Positions 1-5,857 are shown, numbered from the stretch's first letter. The stretch is 6,047 nt of DNA from an uncultured Magnetococcales bacterium (GCA_903913345.1 CAIWLA010000195.1:1-6047), one strand, 5' to 3'. A program made the numbers and translations. Notes: generated by a model not told the origin, from the letters alone.

Positions 1-105
1 AGTTTCACGGAAGTCATGGAAAACTGGCATAAAATAATTGATTGGCTTGCTGACTCACCAAGGAAGCGAAAACGCCAGATGCCAACTTTGGAATCGTTAG
101 GTTAA
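1..105 (+). CDS. 3' end of an unidentified gene (partial, C-terminal 34 residues)
   Basis: An open frame runs from the first base of the window to a TAA at 103-105 and encodes 34 residues. The peptide has a Trp/Ile-rich stretch (NWHKIIDWLAD) followed by a basic patch (PRKRKRQ). I do not recognise the family. A basic tail would suit a nucleic-acid-binding protein such as a transposase or nuclease, but that is a guess. By my count 44 of 105 bases are G or C (about 42%), visibly lower than the genes downstream, which hints at an acquired gene. It is convergent with rpmB, and a palindrome cluster lies between them. The frame could also be a chance opening, since only 34 codons are visible. Confidence 0.4.
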   Translation, partial: SFTEVMENWHKIIDWLADSPRKRKRQMPTLESLG

Positions 106-112
106 CGCTTAT

Positions 113-183
113 GGGGCGAAGCCCCGAAACGGCTGGCGGGGCTTCGCCCCGCACCCCACCAGGAGGGGATAATCCCCTCCTGG
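113..183. repeat. Palindromic intergenic repeat cluster (REP-like)
   Basis: Two perfect inverted repeats stand side by side. GGGGCGAAGCCCC at 113-125 is the exact reverse complement of GGGGCTTCGCCCC at 138-150, so they can form a 13-bp stem around a 12-nt loop, or each can fold into its own small hairpin. Next, CCAGGAGGGG (159-168) pairs perfectly with CCCCTCCTGG (174-183) around the 5-nt loop ATAAT. Similar G/C-rich double-hairpin units occur in many copies between genes of several proteobacteria, which is why I call it a repeat; this window holds only one copy. It sits between two convergent genes and could end transcription from both sides, although no T-run follows either stem. Confidence 0.7.
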
Positions 184-313
184 ACCTCCCTGACAGTTTA
201 GATCCCAACAAAAAACGGAATGTCAACACACCCTAAGGAGCCTGAAAAAAAACAACTTGGACACCTTGATTGACCAAACCGTCCCGACCCAAGTGGAGGG
301 CCGTTGGGTGTAC

Positions 314-622
314 TCAGGCCATAACGGAGGATTGTCCGGTGCGTTCCGCGATCAACTTCCGAAACTGGCGTATGGGCCGTTCGAGCTGCATCTGTTGCTC
401 AGGCGAAATGTTGAGCAAATAGTTGTCCAATCCACCAGACTGATCGACCGAGCGCAAGACACAGGCGGGCAGAGTCAGACGGATAAAACGGTTCAACGAC
501 ATGCTGTACAAGGATCTCGCCTGCATGTTGGGCATCCACTGATGCCGGGTTTTGCGGTGCGAATGGGAGACGTTATTGCCGCTTTGGGGGGCTTTTCCGC
601 CCAGGGTAGCGTTCCTGGCCAT
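314..622 (-). CDS. rpmB: 50S ribosomal protein L28
   Basis: A structural protein of the large ribosomal subunit, 102 residues. The N-terminal signature is clear: GGKAPQSGNNVSHSHRKTRH (residues 8-27) matches the TGK..xxGNNVSHAxNKTRR block of the family. It is followed by the FIRL strand (46-49) and VLRSVDQSGGLDNYLL (55-70), which matches the alphaproteobacterial LRSVEHxGGLDxFLL region. The tail to residue 102 is longer than in E. coli L28 (about 78 residues) and typical of alphaproteobacterial L28. The N-terminal cysteine seen in many L28 proteins (M-x-R-x-C) is absent (MARNATLGGK), so this looks like a zinc-independent form. I chose the start at 622 over the upstream ATG at 643 because AAGGAA (plus-strand 632-637) lies 9 nt before it and MARN matches the family start. 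The gene is monocistronic here, and no rpmG (L33) is visible next to it. Confidence 0.93.
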   Translation of the reverse strand: MARNATLGGKAPQSGNNVSHSHRKTRHQWMPNMQARSLYSMSLNRFIRLTLPACVLRSVDQSGGLDNYLLNISPEQQMQLERPIRQFRKLIAERTGQSSVMA

Positions 623-683
623 GGTGTCCGGTTCCTTTTGCATTCAGGGATGATTGTGCTGGATGATTGACGAAAAACACGCT

Positions 684-713
684 ATTCTATCCTTGTCTGT
701 GGATGTTCGTCAA
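684..713 (-). promoter_or_regulatory. Sigma70-type promoter of rpmB
   Basis: Read on the minus strand, TTGACG (plus 708-713) is separated by 18 nt from TAGAAT (plus 684-689). These match the consensus -35 and -10 hexamers at 5 of 6 positions each. Transcription would start near 677 and give a leader of about 55 nt before the rpmB ATG. The -35 hexamer lies inside the inverted repeat at 703-719. Confidence 0.65.
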
Positions 714-719
714 GAACAT
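703..719. promoter_or_regulatory. Inverted repeat ATGTTC-N5-GAACAT, candidate operator
   Basis: A perfect 6-bp inverted repeat with a 5-nt spacer (ATGTTC gtcaa GAACAT) covers the -35 element of the rpmB promoter in the region shared by the divergent rpmB and DUF1858 genes. Dyads of this size are typical binding sites for dimeric regulators, but I cannot name one. A 6-bp dyad may also occur by chance. Confidence 0.3.
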
Positions 720-812
720 GATTTTCAAAGTGGGCTTTTCGCTTTTCCGATGACCTTTTCATGGTCTCTGAGAAGCGTGTTCCGTCTCATCCCCACTGTC
801 TGAAAATTCCAT

Positions 813-817
813 TGGAG
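813..817 (+). promoter_or_regulatory. Ribosome binding site deciding the DUF1858 start
   Basis: TGGAG at 813-817 is 6 nt upstream of ATG 824 and 9 nt upstream of the adjacent ATG 827. It favours these starts over the in-frame ATG at 761, whose first 21 codons do not resemble the family. Confidence 0.6.
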
Positions 818-823
818 ATTGCG

Positions 824-1051
824 ATGATGAGGAAGATCGATCCCACGAAAAGCATGGCCCAGTTGGTCTGCGAATATCCGCAATTGGCCCGTATCCTGTG
901 GCAACAGGGGATTGAGTGTGCAGAGTGCATGGCCTCCCAGGTGGACACCTTGAGGGATGTGGCGCGCATGTACAAACTGGACCTGAATCTCCTGATCAAA
1001 CAGGTTGACGCCATGGACGAAACAAACGACCAGAATGCCTCTTCTTGTTAG
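824..1051 (+). CDS. DUF1858 domain protein (hybrid-cluster-protein-associated redox disulfide family)
   Basis: A 75-residue protein that is almost entirely one DUF1858 domain. The family pattern is visible: Asp-Pro then SMAQLVCEYPQLARILWQQG (residues 10-29), the CxxC motif at Cys32-Cys35 (GIECAECMAS), and the closing helix TLRDVARMYKLDLNLLIKQV (42-61). The domain is known as a small helical module carrying a putative redox disulfide. It is often fused to or encoded beside hybrid cluster proteins or other redox enzymes, none of which is visible here. It also has Cys16 and a C-terminal Cys75 (SSC at the very end). No signal peptide is seen, so it is probably cytoplasmic. The start at 824 rests on the TGGAG site; ATG 827 is equally possible. 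The true function is unknown. Confidence 0.85.
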   Translation: MMRKIDPTKSMAQLVCEYPQLARILWQQGIECAECMASQVDTLRDVARMYKLDLNLLIKQVDAMDETNDQNASSC

Positions 1052-1077
1052 ACAACGCCGCTTTCATAAACCCATTA

Positions 1078-1105
1078 TTTCCGCTGTACGCGTGTCGGGT
1101 ATAGA
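1078..1105 (+). promoter_or_regulatory. Possible promoter of the TPR gene cluster
   Basis: TATAGA at 1100-1105 resembles a -10 element. A weak TTTCCG at 1078-1083 lies 16 nt upstream as the -35. Transcription would start about 6-7 nt after the -10, which falls at or next to the ATG at 1112. No Shine-Dalgarno sequence is visible before that ATG, so a leaderless transcript is conceivable. The poor -35 keeps confidence low. Confidence 0.3.
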
Positions 1106-1111
1106 ATTGTT

Positions 1112-2998
1112 ATGGACTTGAGTAATTTGCTATCAAAAAAATGGATTCGCATTGGGTTGTCTGCGGGTCTGGTGGTCTCTGTGCTGATCTCTTTCCTGGG
1201 GGGTTGCATCCCACCCAACATGAGTGATCCGCCCGATACGGAACCGGCCCTCTCCCTGGCTGCGGAAGAGAACCCTTCCCTGACCGTCACGCCGGTCGCC
1301 GGTCAGGGGCATGCATCGGGTGCGGATCCCTTCAGTGTCGATCTCCCGGACGGAGCGGTCTATTATTATTACCTGTTGGGACAACTGTTTCTGCGTGAAC
1401 ACAACTGGCACGATGCCGAGAGGGCATTGATCGAAGTGGCCAAGGTCGATGAGCAATCGGTGGAGACCCGGATGCTCATCGCCCACCTGGCCACCCAACG
1501 GGGCGACTTGAACCGGGCCATCCGTTTTTCCGAGGAGGCCATTGCCCTGGACCCCAAGGATGAAAAGTCCCGGCAGTTGCTGGCCGGTCTGCTGACCGCG
1601 ACCAAGGCGTTTGAGAGGGCAACGGAACAGTACGAAGAGATCCTGAAAATCAATCCAGACCAACTCGCCTCCCGTCTGCAATTGGCGCAGTTGTATGGCC
1701 GCATCAACAAGATCGATCTGGCACGCAAGGCACTGGCCCCGGTATTCAGCAAACCGGCCCAGGCATGGAAGGCCCATTTGGCCCTGGGGCGGGCCTATGT
1801 CAACGTGCCGGACATGGAGAAAGCGGTGGCCCAGTTTCGCAAGGCCTACCAGATGGATCCGGACAAACTGGAATCGGTTTTGGCCATGGGCGCATCCCTG
1901 CAAGAGTTGAAGCGTGCCAAAGAGGCCGAAGCCGTTTACCGGGATTTTTTGGCCAAGCATCCAGACAGCAAGGAAATTCACAGTCGCATGGGACGTCTGC
2001 TGTTGAACGAGGATGATCAGGACGCCGCGTTGACCGAGTTTCAGGCCATCAGTCAGATCTCTCCCGACAGCATTCCGGCCCGTCTGACCTCCGCGCTCAT
2101 TTTATTGAGCCAAAGACGGTATGAAGAGGCCCTGCAGGAGTTGCGCCTGGCCGAGGCCACGCGACCGGAGGACGCCCGGGTCTCCTATTACCTGGGACAG
2201 GTTCTGGAATCCCTGGACCGCTTCAAGGAGGCAGAGGAATCCTATGGCAAAGTCACCGTCCGCGAATCCTTTTATGCCGATGCCCAATTGCGATTGGCCT
2301 TCCTGGAGGCCGAAGAGGGCCGAAGAGGGGAAGGGATTCGCCGGATACAGGCACTCCTGACAACGGACGCTGCAACACCGTCCCCCGGTGCAGACCAGGA
2401 GTCGTCCGTGACCGCCAGCGACCCCAAGGTTCGACTGACCCTGATCGTGGCCTTGAGCGTGTTGCTCATCCAGGACGAAAAATATGCCGATGTGGTGGCG
2501 ATGGCCTCGCAAGGACTGGCCCTGGATCCCGACCACAATCGTCTGCGCTTCAGTCGAGCCATCGCCCTGGACAAGTTGAATCGTTGGCCGGAAGCGGAAC
2601 AGGATTTGCTGTTGCATATCAAACAAAATCCTAACGATTCAAATGCTTTGAACTATCTTGGCTACACGTGGGTTGAACGCAATGAACACCTGGAAGAGGC
2701 CCTCAAGCTGTTGGAAAGGGCACTGCTCTTGTCGCCTGGAGATGGTTTTATCACCGACAGTGTGGGGTGGGCCTTGTTTCGTCTGAATCGTTTGGATGAC
2801 TCTTTGCTGCGGATGCGTGAAGCGGTGCGTCTGGAACCCAAGGATCCGACCATTAACGAACATTTGGGCGATGTTTTGCGCGCCAACGGCAAAACGGAGG
2901 AGGCCCTCGGTGTCTGGAAAAAGGCTCTGGAGTTGGAACCCAACAATCCGACATTGCAGAAAAAAATTCACATGAACACCTCCTCTGTCTCTCCTTGA
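1112..2998 (+). CDS. Tetratricopeptide-repeat lipoprotein
   Basis: A 628-residue exported lipoprotein scaffold. The N-terminus is a type II signal peptide: KKWIR, a hydrophobic stretch at about residues 14-30, then the lipobox L29-G-G-C32. A Pro/Ser-rich linker runs to about residue 80. Roughly 14 TPR units follow from about 82 to 612, each with the A/G-x-x-hydrophobic and P-residue spacing, for example GDLNRAIRFSEEAIALDP (131-148) and DMEKAVAQFRKAYQMDP (234-250). A low-complexity linker (about 418-438, rich in Ser/Thr/Ala/Pro) splits the array. The block NALNYLGYTWVERNEHLEEA (511-530) plus DSVGWALFRLNRLDDSLLRM (549-568) is a hallmark of TPR proteins encoded just upstream of lolB and ispE. 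TPRs bind protein partners, so an envelope assembly role is inferred; no enzymatic domain is seen. No clear ribosome binding site precedes ATG 1112. The lolB-like gene follows after 12 nt. Confidence 0.88.
   Translation: MDLSNLLSKKWIRIGLSAGLVVSVLISFLGGCIPPNMSDPPDTEPALSLAAEENPSLTVTPVAGQGHASGADPFSVDLPDGAVYYYYLLGQLFLREHNWHDAERALIEVAKVDEQSVETRMLIAHLATQRGDLNRAIRFSEEAIALDPKDEKSRQLLAGLLTATKAFERATEQYEEILKINPDQLASRLQLAQLYGRINKIDLARKALAPVFSKPAQAWKAHLALGRAYVNVPDMEKAVAQFRKAYQMDPDKLESVLAMGASLQELKRAKEAEAVYRDFLAKHPDSKEIHSRMGRLLLNEDDQDAALTEFQAISQISPDSIPARLTSALILLSQRRYEEALQELRLAEATRPEDARVSYYLGQVLESLDRFKEAEESYGKVTVRESFYADAQLRLAFLEAEEGRRGEGIRRIQALLTTDAATPSPGADQESSVTASDPKVRLTLIVALSVLLIQDEKYADVVAMASQGLALDPDHNRLRFSRAIALDKLNRWPEAEQDLLLHIKQNPNDSNALNYLGYTWVERNEHLEEALKLLERALLLSPGDGFITDSVGWALFRLNRLDDSLLRMREAVRLEPKDPTINEHLGDVLRANGKTEEALGVWKKALELEPNNPTLQKKIHMNTSSVSP
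2308..2327 (+). repeat. 10-bp perfect tandem duplication
   Basis: GGCCGAAGAG occurs twice head to tail (2308-2317 and 2318-2327) inside the TPR gene, encoding part of the EAEEGRRGEG region. Because 10 is not a multiple of three, gain or loss of one copy would shift the frame. Confidence 0.6.
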
Positions 2999-3010
2999 AC
3001 CGCAACTGGC

Positions 3011-3895
3011 ATGGGATACGTTGTTTTTCAAACATCATCCCCGCCCAGGCGGGGATCCAGGCGGCCCCTGCGAAACCTGGTTCCCCGCTTTCGCGGGGAT
3101 GACGGAAACGGCGCATTCTTCACGGTCGGACTCCTTCTGCTGACCGTGATGGTCTCTGGTTGTGCCACCCTCCCCCAACCGGAGAGGCCCAGAGCCGTCG
3201 ATCCCCATCCCCTCCTCACCCTGGAACGTTTCCATGCCGATCAGCAAAGACGGCTGGATCGGCTCCACCAATGGCAGGTGGCCGGCATCCTGGAGGTAAC
3301 CACCGACCGAGGCAGCAGACGCCTGCGCACCGAGATCCAGGGAGAGACCGCCCACCGGGCCAAGGTGACCCTCTTTGGTCTCATGCAGCAGGTTGTGGGG
3401 GTGTTGTTTGCCGATTCCGAGGTGATTCGCATGGTGGATGCCGACAAACAACAGATTGTCGAAGTCCCCGCCAATGCAGCGGGATTGCGCCATCTGATCG
3501 GCATTGACCTGCCACCCGAAGAGTTGTTTGAATCCATGATCGCCCTGGCGAACCCAGAGGTTGAACACGAAGCCAGCCCTTCGGCGATCTGGTTGACGCG
3601 GTTGGGGGAGCGGCTTATCCTGGATCCGGAGACCGGCCTGATCCAGGAACGGTCCGGGCAAACGGAATCCGGTGGATCCTATCGGGTCATCTACGAATGG
3701 CCGGAGAGACAAAACGATCTCTCCCTGCCCATGCCCTCCCGGATCCAGGTCACAATGCAGCCGGGAGAGAGCCAGGTCCACTATACGGCGCGCCAGTGGC
3801 GGATTCTCGATAAACCCTTTGCGACGAATTGGTTTTCTGTCCTGGAACACTATGCCGGATTTGCCGTGGAACGGCCTTTCCAGGGTACGCCGTGA
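3011..3895 (+). CDS. LolB-like outer-membrane lipoprotein
   Basis: A 294-residue predicted lipoprotein. Hydrophobic residues 35-48 lead to the lipobox V48-S-G-C51. The mature part begins with a Pro-rich linker and then shows a LolB-like beta fold start: LHQWQVAGILEVTT (85-98), KVTLFGLMQQVVGVLF (119-134) and a helical IDLPPEELFESMIAL segment (165-179). This matches the W-x-x-G-x-L opening and the later helix of LolB/DUF4292-type proteins. LolB inserts lipoproteins into the outer membrane. The position between a TPR lipoprotein and ispE supports the call, since lolB is usually next to ispE. Overall similarity to E. coli LolB is weak and the protein is longer, so a DUF4292-type relative is an alternative. 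The only ATG in frame before the signal peptide is 3011, with no good ribosome binding site but 12 nt from the previous stop. Residues about 9-31 are encoded by the inserted repeat. Confidence 0.75.
   Translation: MGYVVFQTSSPPRRGSRRPLRNLVPRFRGDDGNGAFFTVGLLLLTVMVSGCATLPQPERPRAVDPHPLLTLERFHADQQRRLDRLHQWQVAGILEVTTDRGSRRLRTEIQGETAHRAKVTLFGLMQQVVGVLFADSEVIRMVDADKQQIVEVPANAAGLRHLIGIDLPPEELFESMIALANPEVEHEASPSAIWLTRLGERLILDPETGLIQERSGQTESGGSYRVIYEWPERQNDLSLPMPSRIQVTMQPGESQVHYTARQWRILDKPFATNWFSVLEHYAGFAVERPFQGTP
3035..3102. repeat. 68-bp MITE-like palindromic repeat inside the lolB-like 5' end
   Basis: The ends TCATCCCCGC (3035-3044) and GCGGGGATGA (3093-3102) are perfect inverted repeats. Each half also folds alone: ATCCCCGCC/GGCGGGGAT (3037-3045 with 3048-3056, 2-nt loop) and CCCCGC/GCGGGG (3083-3088 with 3093-3098, TTTC loop). 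Inner CCAGG (3057-3061) pairs with CCTGG (3076-3080). This layout, with the two CCCCGC-type hairpins flanking a CCAGG core, matches a dispersed intergenic repeat known from many proteobacteria; its translation PRFRGDDG is a familiar false-ORF signature. Here it is translated as part of the signal peptide region. No target duplication could be assigned with confidence. Confidence 0.8.
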
Positions 3896-3921
3896 CTGAC
3901 CTCCATTGTGATCCATGCGGA

Positions 3922-4821
3922 ATGACACGCCGATTCCTGGCACCGGCCAAGGTCAATCTGGCGTTGCGGATTGTGGGTCGCCGCGCCGATGGCTTTCATC
4001 TGCTCTGGACGGTCATGACCTTTTTCCCCCTGTATGATAGACTGGAGATCACCTCTCCGGCCTCCGGGTTGCAGCTCATCTGCGACCCGCCTGTCACCAC
4101 CAACCCGGAAAAAAACCTGGTGTGGCGGGTCGCGCAACGGTTGCAAGAGGAGAGCGGTCTTCGCCACGGCGCACACATTCGGTTGACCAAGCGCATTCCC
4201 CATGGAGCCGGTCTGGGCGGTGGCTCCTCCGATGCGGCCACCACCCTGCTCGCGCTCAACCGATTGTGGCATCTTCATCTGCCTCTGTCGCGCCTGTTGC
4301 CGATTGGCCTCTCATTGGGGGCAGATGTGCCCATTTTTTTGGGGGGCCAGGCGGCCTTGGCCGAGGGGGTTGGAGAGCAACTGACCCCTCTGCCACAATT
4401 GGCCGAGACAGAACTGGTTGTGGTCAATCCGGGCGTGGTCCTGGCCACCGGTCTGGTTTTTCAGCAGTGGCAGACAGGGGAAAAAGGGGCCATGGCGACC
4501 GCCATCCCCCCCGCATGGCCGATCTCCCAGGGGAAGAGTCTGCTCCCTCTGCTGGTCAACGATCTGGAATCCACGGCGGTACGGATGGTTCCCGTCATTG
4601 GTCAGGTGGCAGAGGCATTGCGGCGTCACGGTGCCCAGGCCACATTGATGTCCGGCAGTGGTTCCTCCGTATTCGGCCTTTTTGCCGACCGCGAACAGGC
4701 CGAGACCGCTGCCGGAGCCTTGCGCCACACCCATCCAGACTGGCAGATTCAGGCGGGGAAAACTTTCAACCAACATCCCTTTGCCAACGAGTGGGAATCT
4801 GGTATAAGTGACCATTCATGA
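3922..4821 (+). CDS. ispE: 4-diphosphocytidyl-2-C-methyl-D-erythritol kinase
   Basis: A cytoplasmic GHMP-family kinase that uses ATP to phosphorylate the 2-hydroxyl of CDP-methylerythritol in the MEP isoprenoid pathway. Length is 299 residues, close to the usual 280-300. Visible motifs are LAPAKVNLAL (6-15) with catalytic-region Lys10, RRADGFH (20-26), the ATP-binding loop PHGAGLGGGSSDAA (93-106), LGADVPIFL (132-140) with catalytic Asp135, and the C-terminal MSGSGSSVFG motif (243-252). All key residues are present. The ATG at 3922 gives MTRRFLAPAKVNL, which matches the family. An alternative GTG at 3892 overlaps the lolB-like stop as GTGA and has AGGG 6 nt upstream, so coupled translation from that start is possible and would add 10 residues. 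The gene is tightly followed by tRNA-Gln, a common proteobacterial order. Confidence 0.95.
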   Translation: MTRRFLAPAKVNLALRIVGRRADGFHLLWTVMTFFPLYDRLEITSPASGLQLICDPPVTTNPEKNLVWRVAQRLQEESGLRHGAHIRLTKRIPHGAGLGGGSSDAATTLLALNRLWHLHLPLSRLLPIGLSLGADVPIFLGGQAALAEGVGEQLTPLPQLAETELVVVNPGVVLATGLVFQQWQTGEKGAMATAIPPAWPISQGKSLLPLLVNDLESTAVRMVPVIGQVAEALRRHGAQATLMSGSGSSVFGLFADREQAETAAGALRHTHPDWQIQAGKTFNQHPFANEWESGISDHS

Positions 4822-4825
4822 GTGA

Positions 4826-4900
4826 TGGGCCGTCGCCAAGCGGTAAGGCCCCGGATTTTGATTCCGGCATCCCCAGGTTCGAATCCTGGCGGCCCAGCCA
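4826..4900 (+). tRNA. tRNA-Gln (anticodon UUG)
   Basis: A complete cloverleaf of 75 nt including an encoded CCA (4898-4900). The acceptor stem TGGGCCG (4826-4832) pairs perfectly with CGGCCCA (4890-4896), with G4897 as discriminator. The anticodon stem CCGGA/TCCGG (4851-4855, 4863-4867) holds the loop TTTTGAT with TTG at 4858-4860. The T arm is CCAGG-TTCGAAT-CCTGG (4873-4889). It reads CAA codons, and CAG by wobble. It begins 4 nt after the ispE stop, so it is probably cut out of the same transcript. Confidence 0.96.
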
Positions 4901-4965
4901 TCTCCTCTGCCTTGCACCCGGATTGCATACATCAATCGGTACGGGTACTTCTTAACCGTTTTTCA

Positions 4966-4995
4966 TTGACACATTCCACCTTAGTGTGAAACAAT
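4966..4995 (+). promoter_or_regulatory. Sigma70-type promoter of the SUMF1 gene
   Basis: A consensus -35 TTGACA (4966-4971) is followed after 18 nt by AACAAT (4990-4995), a 4-of-6 -10 element preceded by an extended -10 dinucleotide TG (4987-4988). The start point would be near 5002, leaving a leader of about 73 nt. This suggests the gene is transcribed independently of ispE and the tRNA. Confidence 0.6.
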
Positions 4996-5060
4996 GGCGC
5001 GCGGTTGAAGTGCCGCCCGCCCCTTGCACCGACATCCAGACTGGTCTCACCCAAACAATT

Positions 5061-5065
5061 GGAGG
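5061..5065 (+). promoter_or_regulatory. Ribosome binding site of the SUMF1 gene
   Basis: GGAGG at 5061-5065 lies 9 nt before ATG 5075. It selects this start over in-frame ATGs at 5024 and 5066, and the signal peptide begins properly at 5075. Confidence 0.75.
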
Positions 5066-5074
5066 ATGCACACA

Positions 5075-5857
5075 ATGAGAGTCGCTCGATTGATTTCTGG
5101 TATGATTTTATTGGGATCTTTAATGTTTTCCGGGACTGTATGGTCCGAACCCGAAAAGGCCTACACCAACAGCATTGGCATGTCGTTTGTCCTGATCCCG
5201 GCTGGAACTTTCATGATGGGCGCGAAACCGGGGGCGGATATCAACTATGACGAGGTTCCACAACACCAGGTAGCGATCAGCAAGCCCTTTTATCTGGGCA
5301 AGTATGAGGTCACCCAGGCACAGTGGAATGCGGTCATGGAAAAAAACCCCAGCGAGTATAAAGGGGCTGATCGGCCTGTGGAAAACGTGACTTGGGAGAG
5401 TGTGCAACATTTCATCCGCCGATTGAACGCCAAGGAAGGGACGGATCTCTACCGTCTGCCAACGGAAGCCGAATGGGAATATGCGGCGCGGGCCGGAACC
5501 ATCACCCGCTTTTATTGGGGAGACTCCGAAGACGATGCCAAGCAGTATGCCTGGTTCAATACCAATTCGGGGGAACAGAGCCATCCGGTTGGTCAAAAAT
5601 TGCCGAATGCCTGGGGTCTGTACGATATGGCGGGCAATGTGTGGGAGTGGGTGGAGGATTGGCATGATGGCAGTTATTACGCCAACACCCCCGAAATTGA
5701 TCCGCCCGGTTTCAAAAGAGGCATGTATCGGGTTTTCCGGGGCGGCAGTTGGGAATACGAACCGGCCCTCATGCGCAGCTCCTATCGCAACGATGGTCGC
5801 CCGGATCGCCGGTATGACGACCTGGGTTTCCGCCTCGTGAGAAATGTGGCCCCTTGA
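5075..5857 (+). CDS. Secreted SUMF1/FGE-sulfatase-domain protein lacking catalytic cysteines
   Basis: A 260-residue exported protein. Residues 1-24 form a Sec signal peptide (MRVAR, hydrophobic core to about 21, probable cleavage after VWS), placing it in the periplasm or outside. The rest is one SUMF1 (formylglycine-generating-enzyme-like) domain: GMSFVLIPAGTFMMGA (35-50), KPFYLGKYEVTQAQW (70-84), RPVENVTWESV (100-110), YRLPTEAEWEYAARAG (126-141), WGLYDMAGNVWEWVEDW (180-196), VFRGGSW (220-226), RSSYRN (234-239) and GFRLVR (251-256). I see no cysteine in the protein, including at the VFRGGSW region where true FGEs carry catalytic cysteines, so sulfatase activation is unlikely. The family also includes non-FGE members such as ergothioneine or nonheme-iron oxidase relatives and ligand-binding proteins. 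No sulfatase gene lies nearby, and the partner or substrate is unknown. It has its own promoter and terminator. Confidence 0.88.
   Translation: MRVARLISGMILLGSLMFSGTVWSEPEKAYTNSIGMSFVLIPAGTFMMGAKPGADINYDEVPQHQVAISKPFYLGKYEVTQAQWNAVMEKNPSEYKGADRPVENVTWESVQHFIRRLNAKEGTDLYRLPTEAEWEYAARAGTITRFYWGDSEDDAKQYAWFNTNSGEQSHPVGQKLPNAWGLYDMAGNVWEWVEDWHDGSYYANTPEIDPPGFKRGMYRVFRGGSWEYEPALMRSSYRNDGRPDRRYDDLGFRLVRNVAP

Noticed and set aside
113..183. CRISPR-like array
   Set aside because: There are only two different palindromes and no regularly spaced identical repeats or spacers.
257..670. Plus-strand open frame of 137 codons opposite rpmB
   Set aside because: The antisense frame clearly encodes L28 with a proper ribosome binding site and promoter; this frame has no recognisable features.
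1133..1981. 282-codon minus-strand open frame within the TPR gene
   Set aside because: It is antisense to a well-supported TPR protein and is rich in Gln/Gly/Leu as expected of a shadow frame in GC-rich DNA.
3056..3070. Twin-arginine-like SRRPL in the LolB-like leader, suggesting Tat export
   Set aside because: It is encoded by the repeat and lies about 15 residues from the hydrophobic core, too far for a normal Tat signal.
3035..3943. 302-codon minus-strand open frame opposite the LolB-like gene
   Set aside because: It has no recognisable domain, and one end is only the translated repeat. The sense strand has a lipobox and LolB-like features.
4936..4965. Possible terminator after the tRNA (CGGT...ACCG followed by TTTTT)
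   Set aside because: The stem is only about 4 bp with a large loop, too weak to support.
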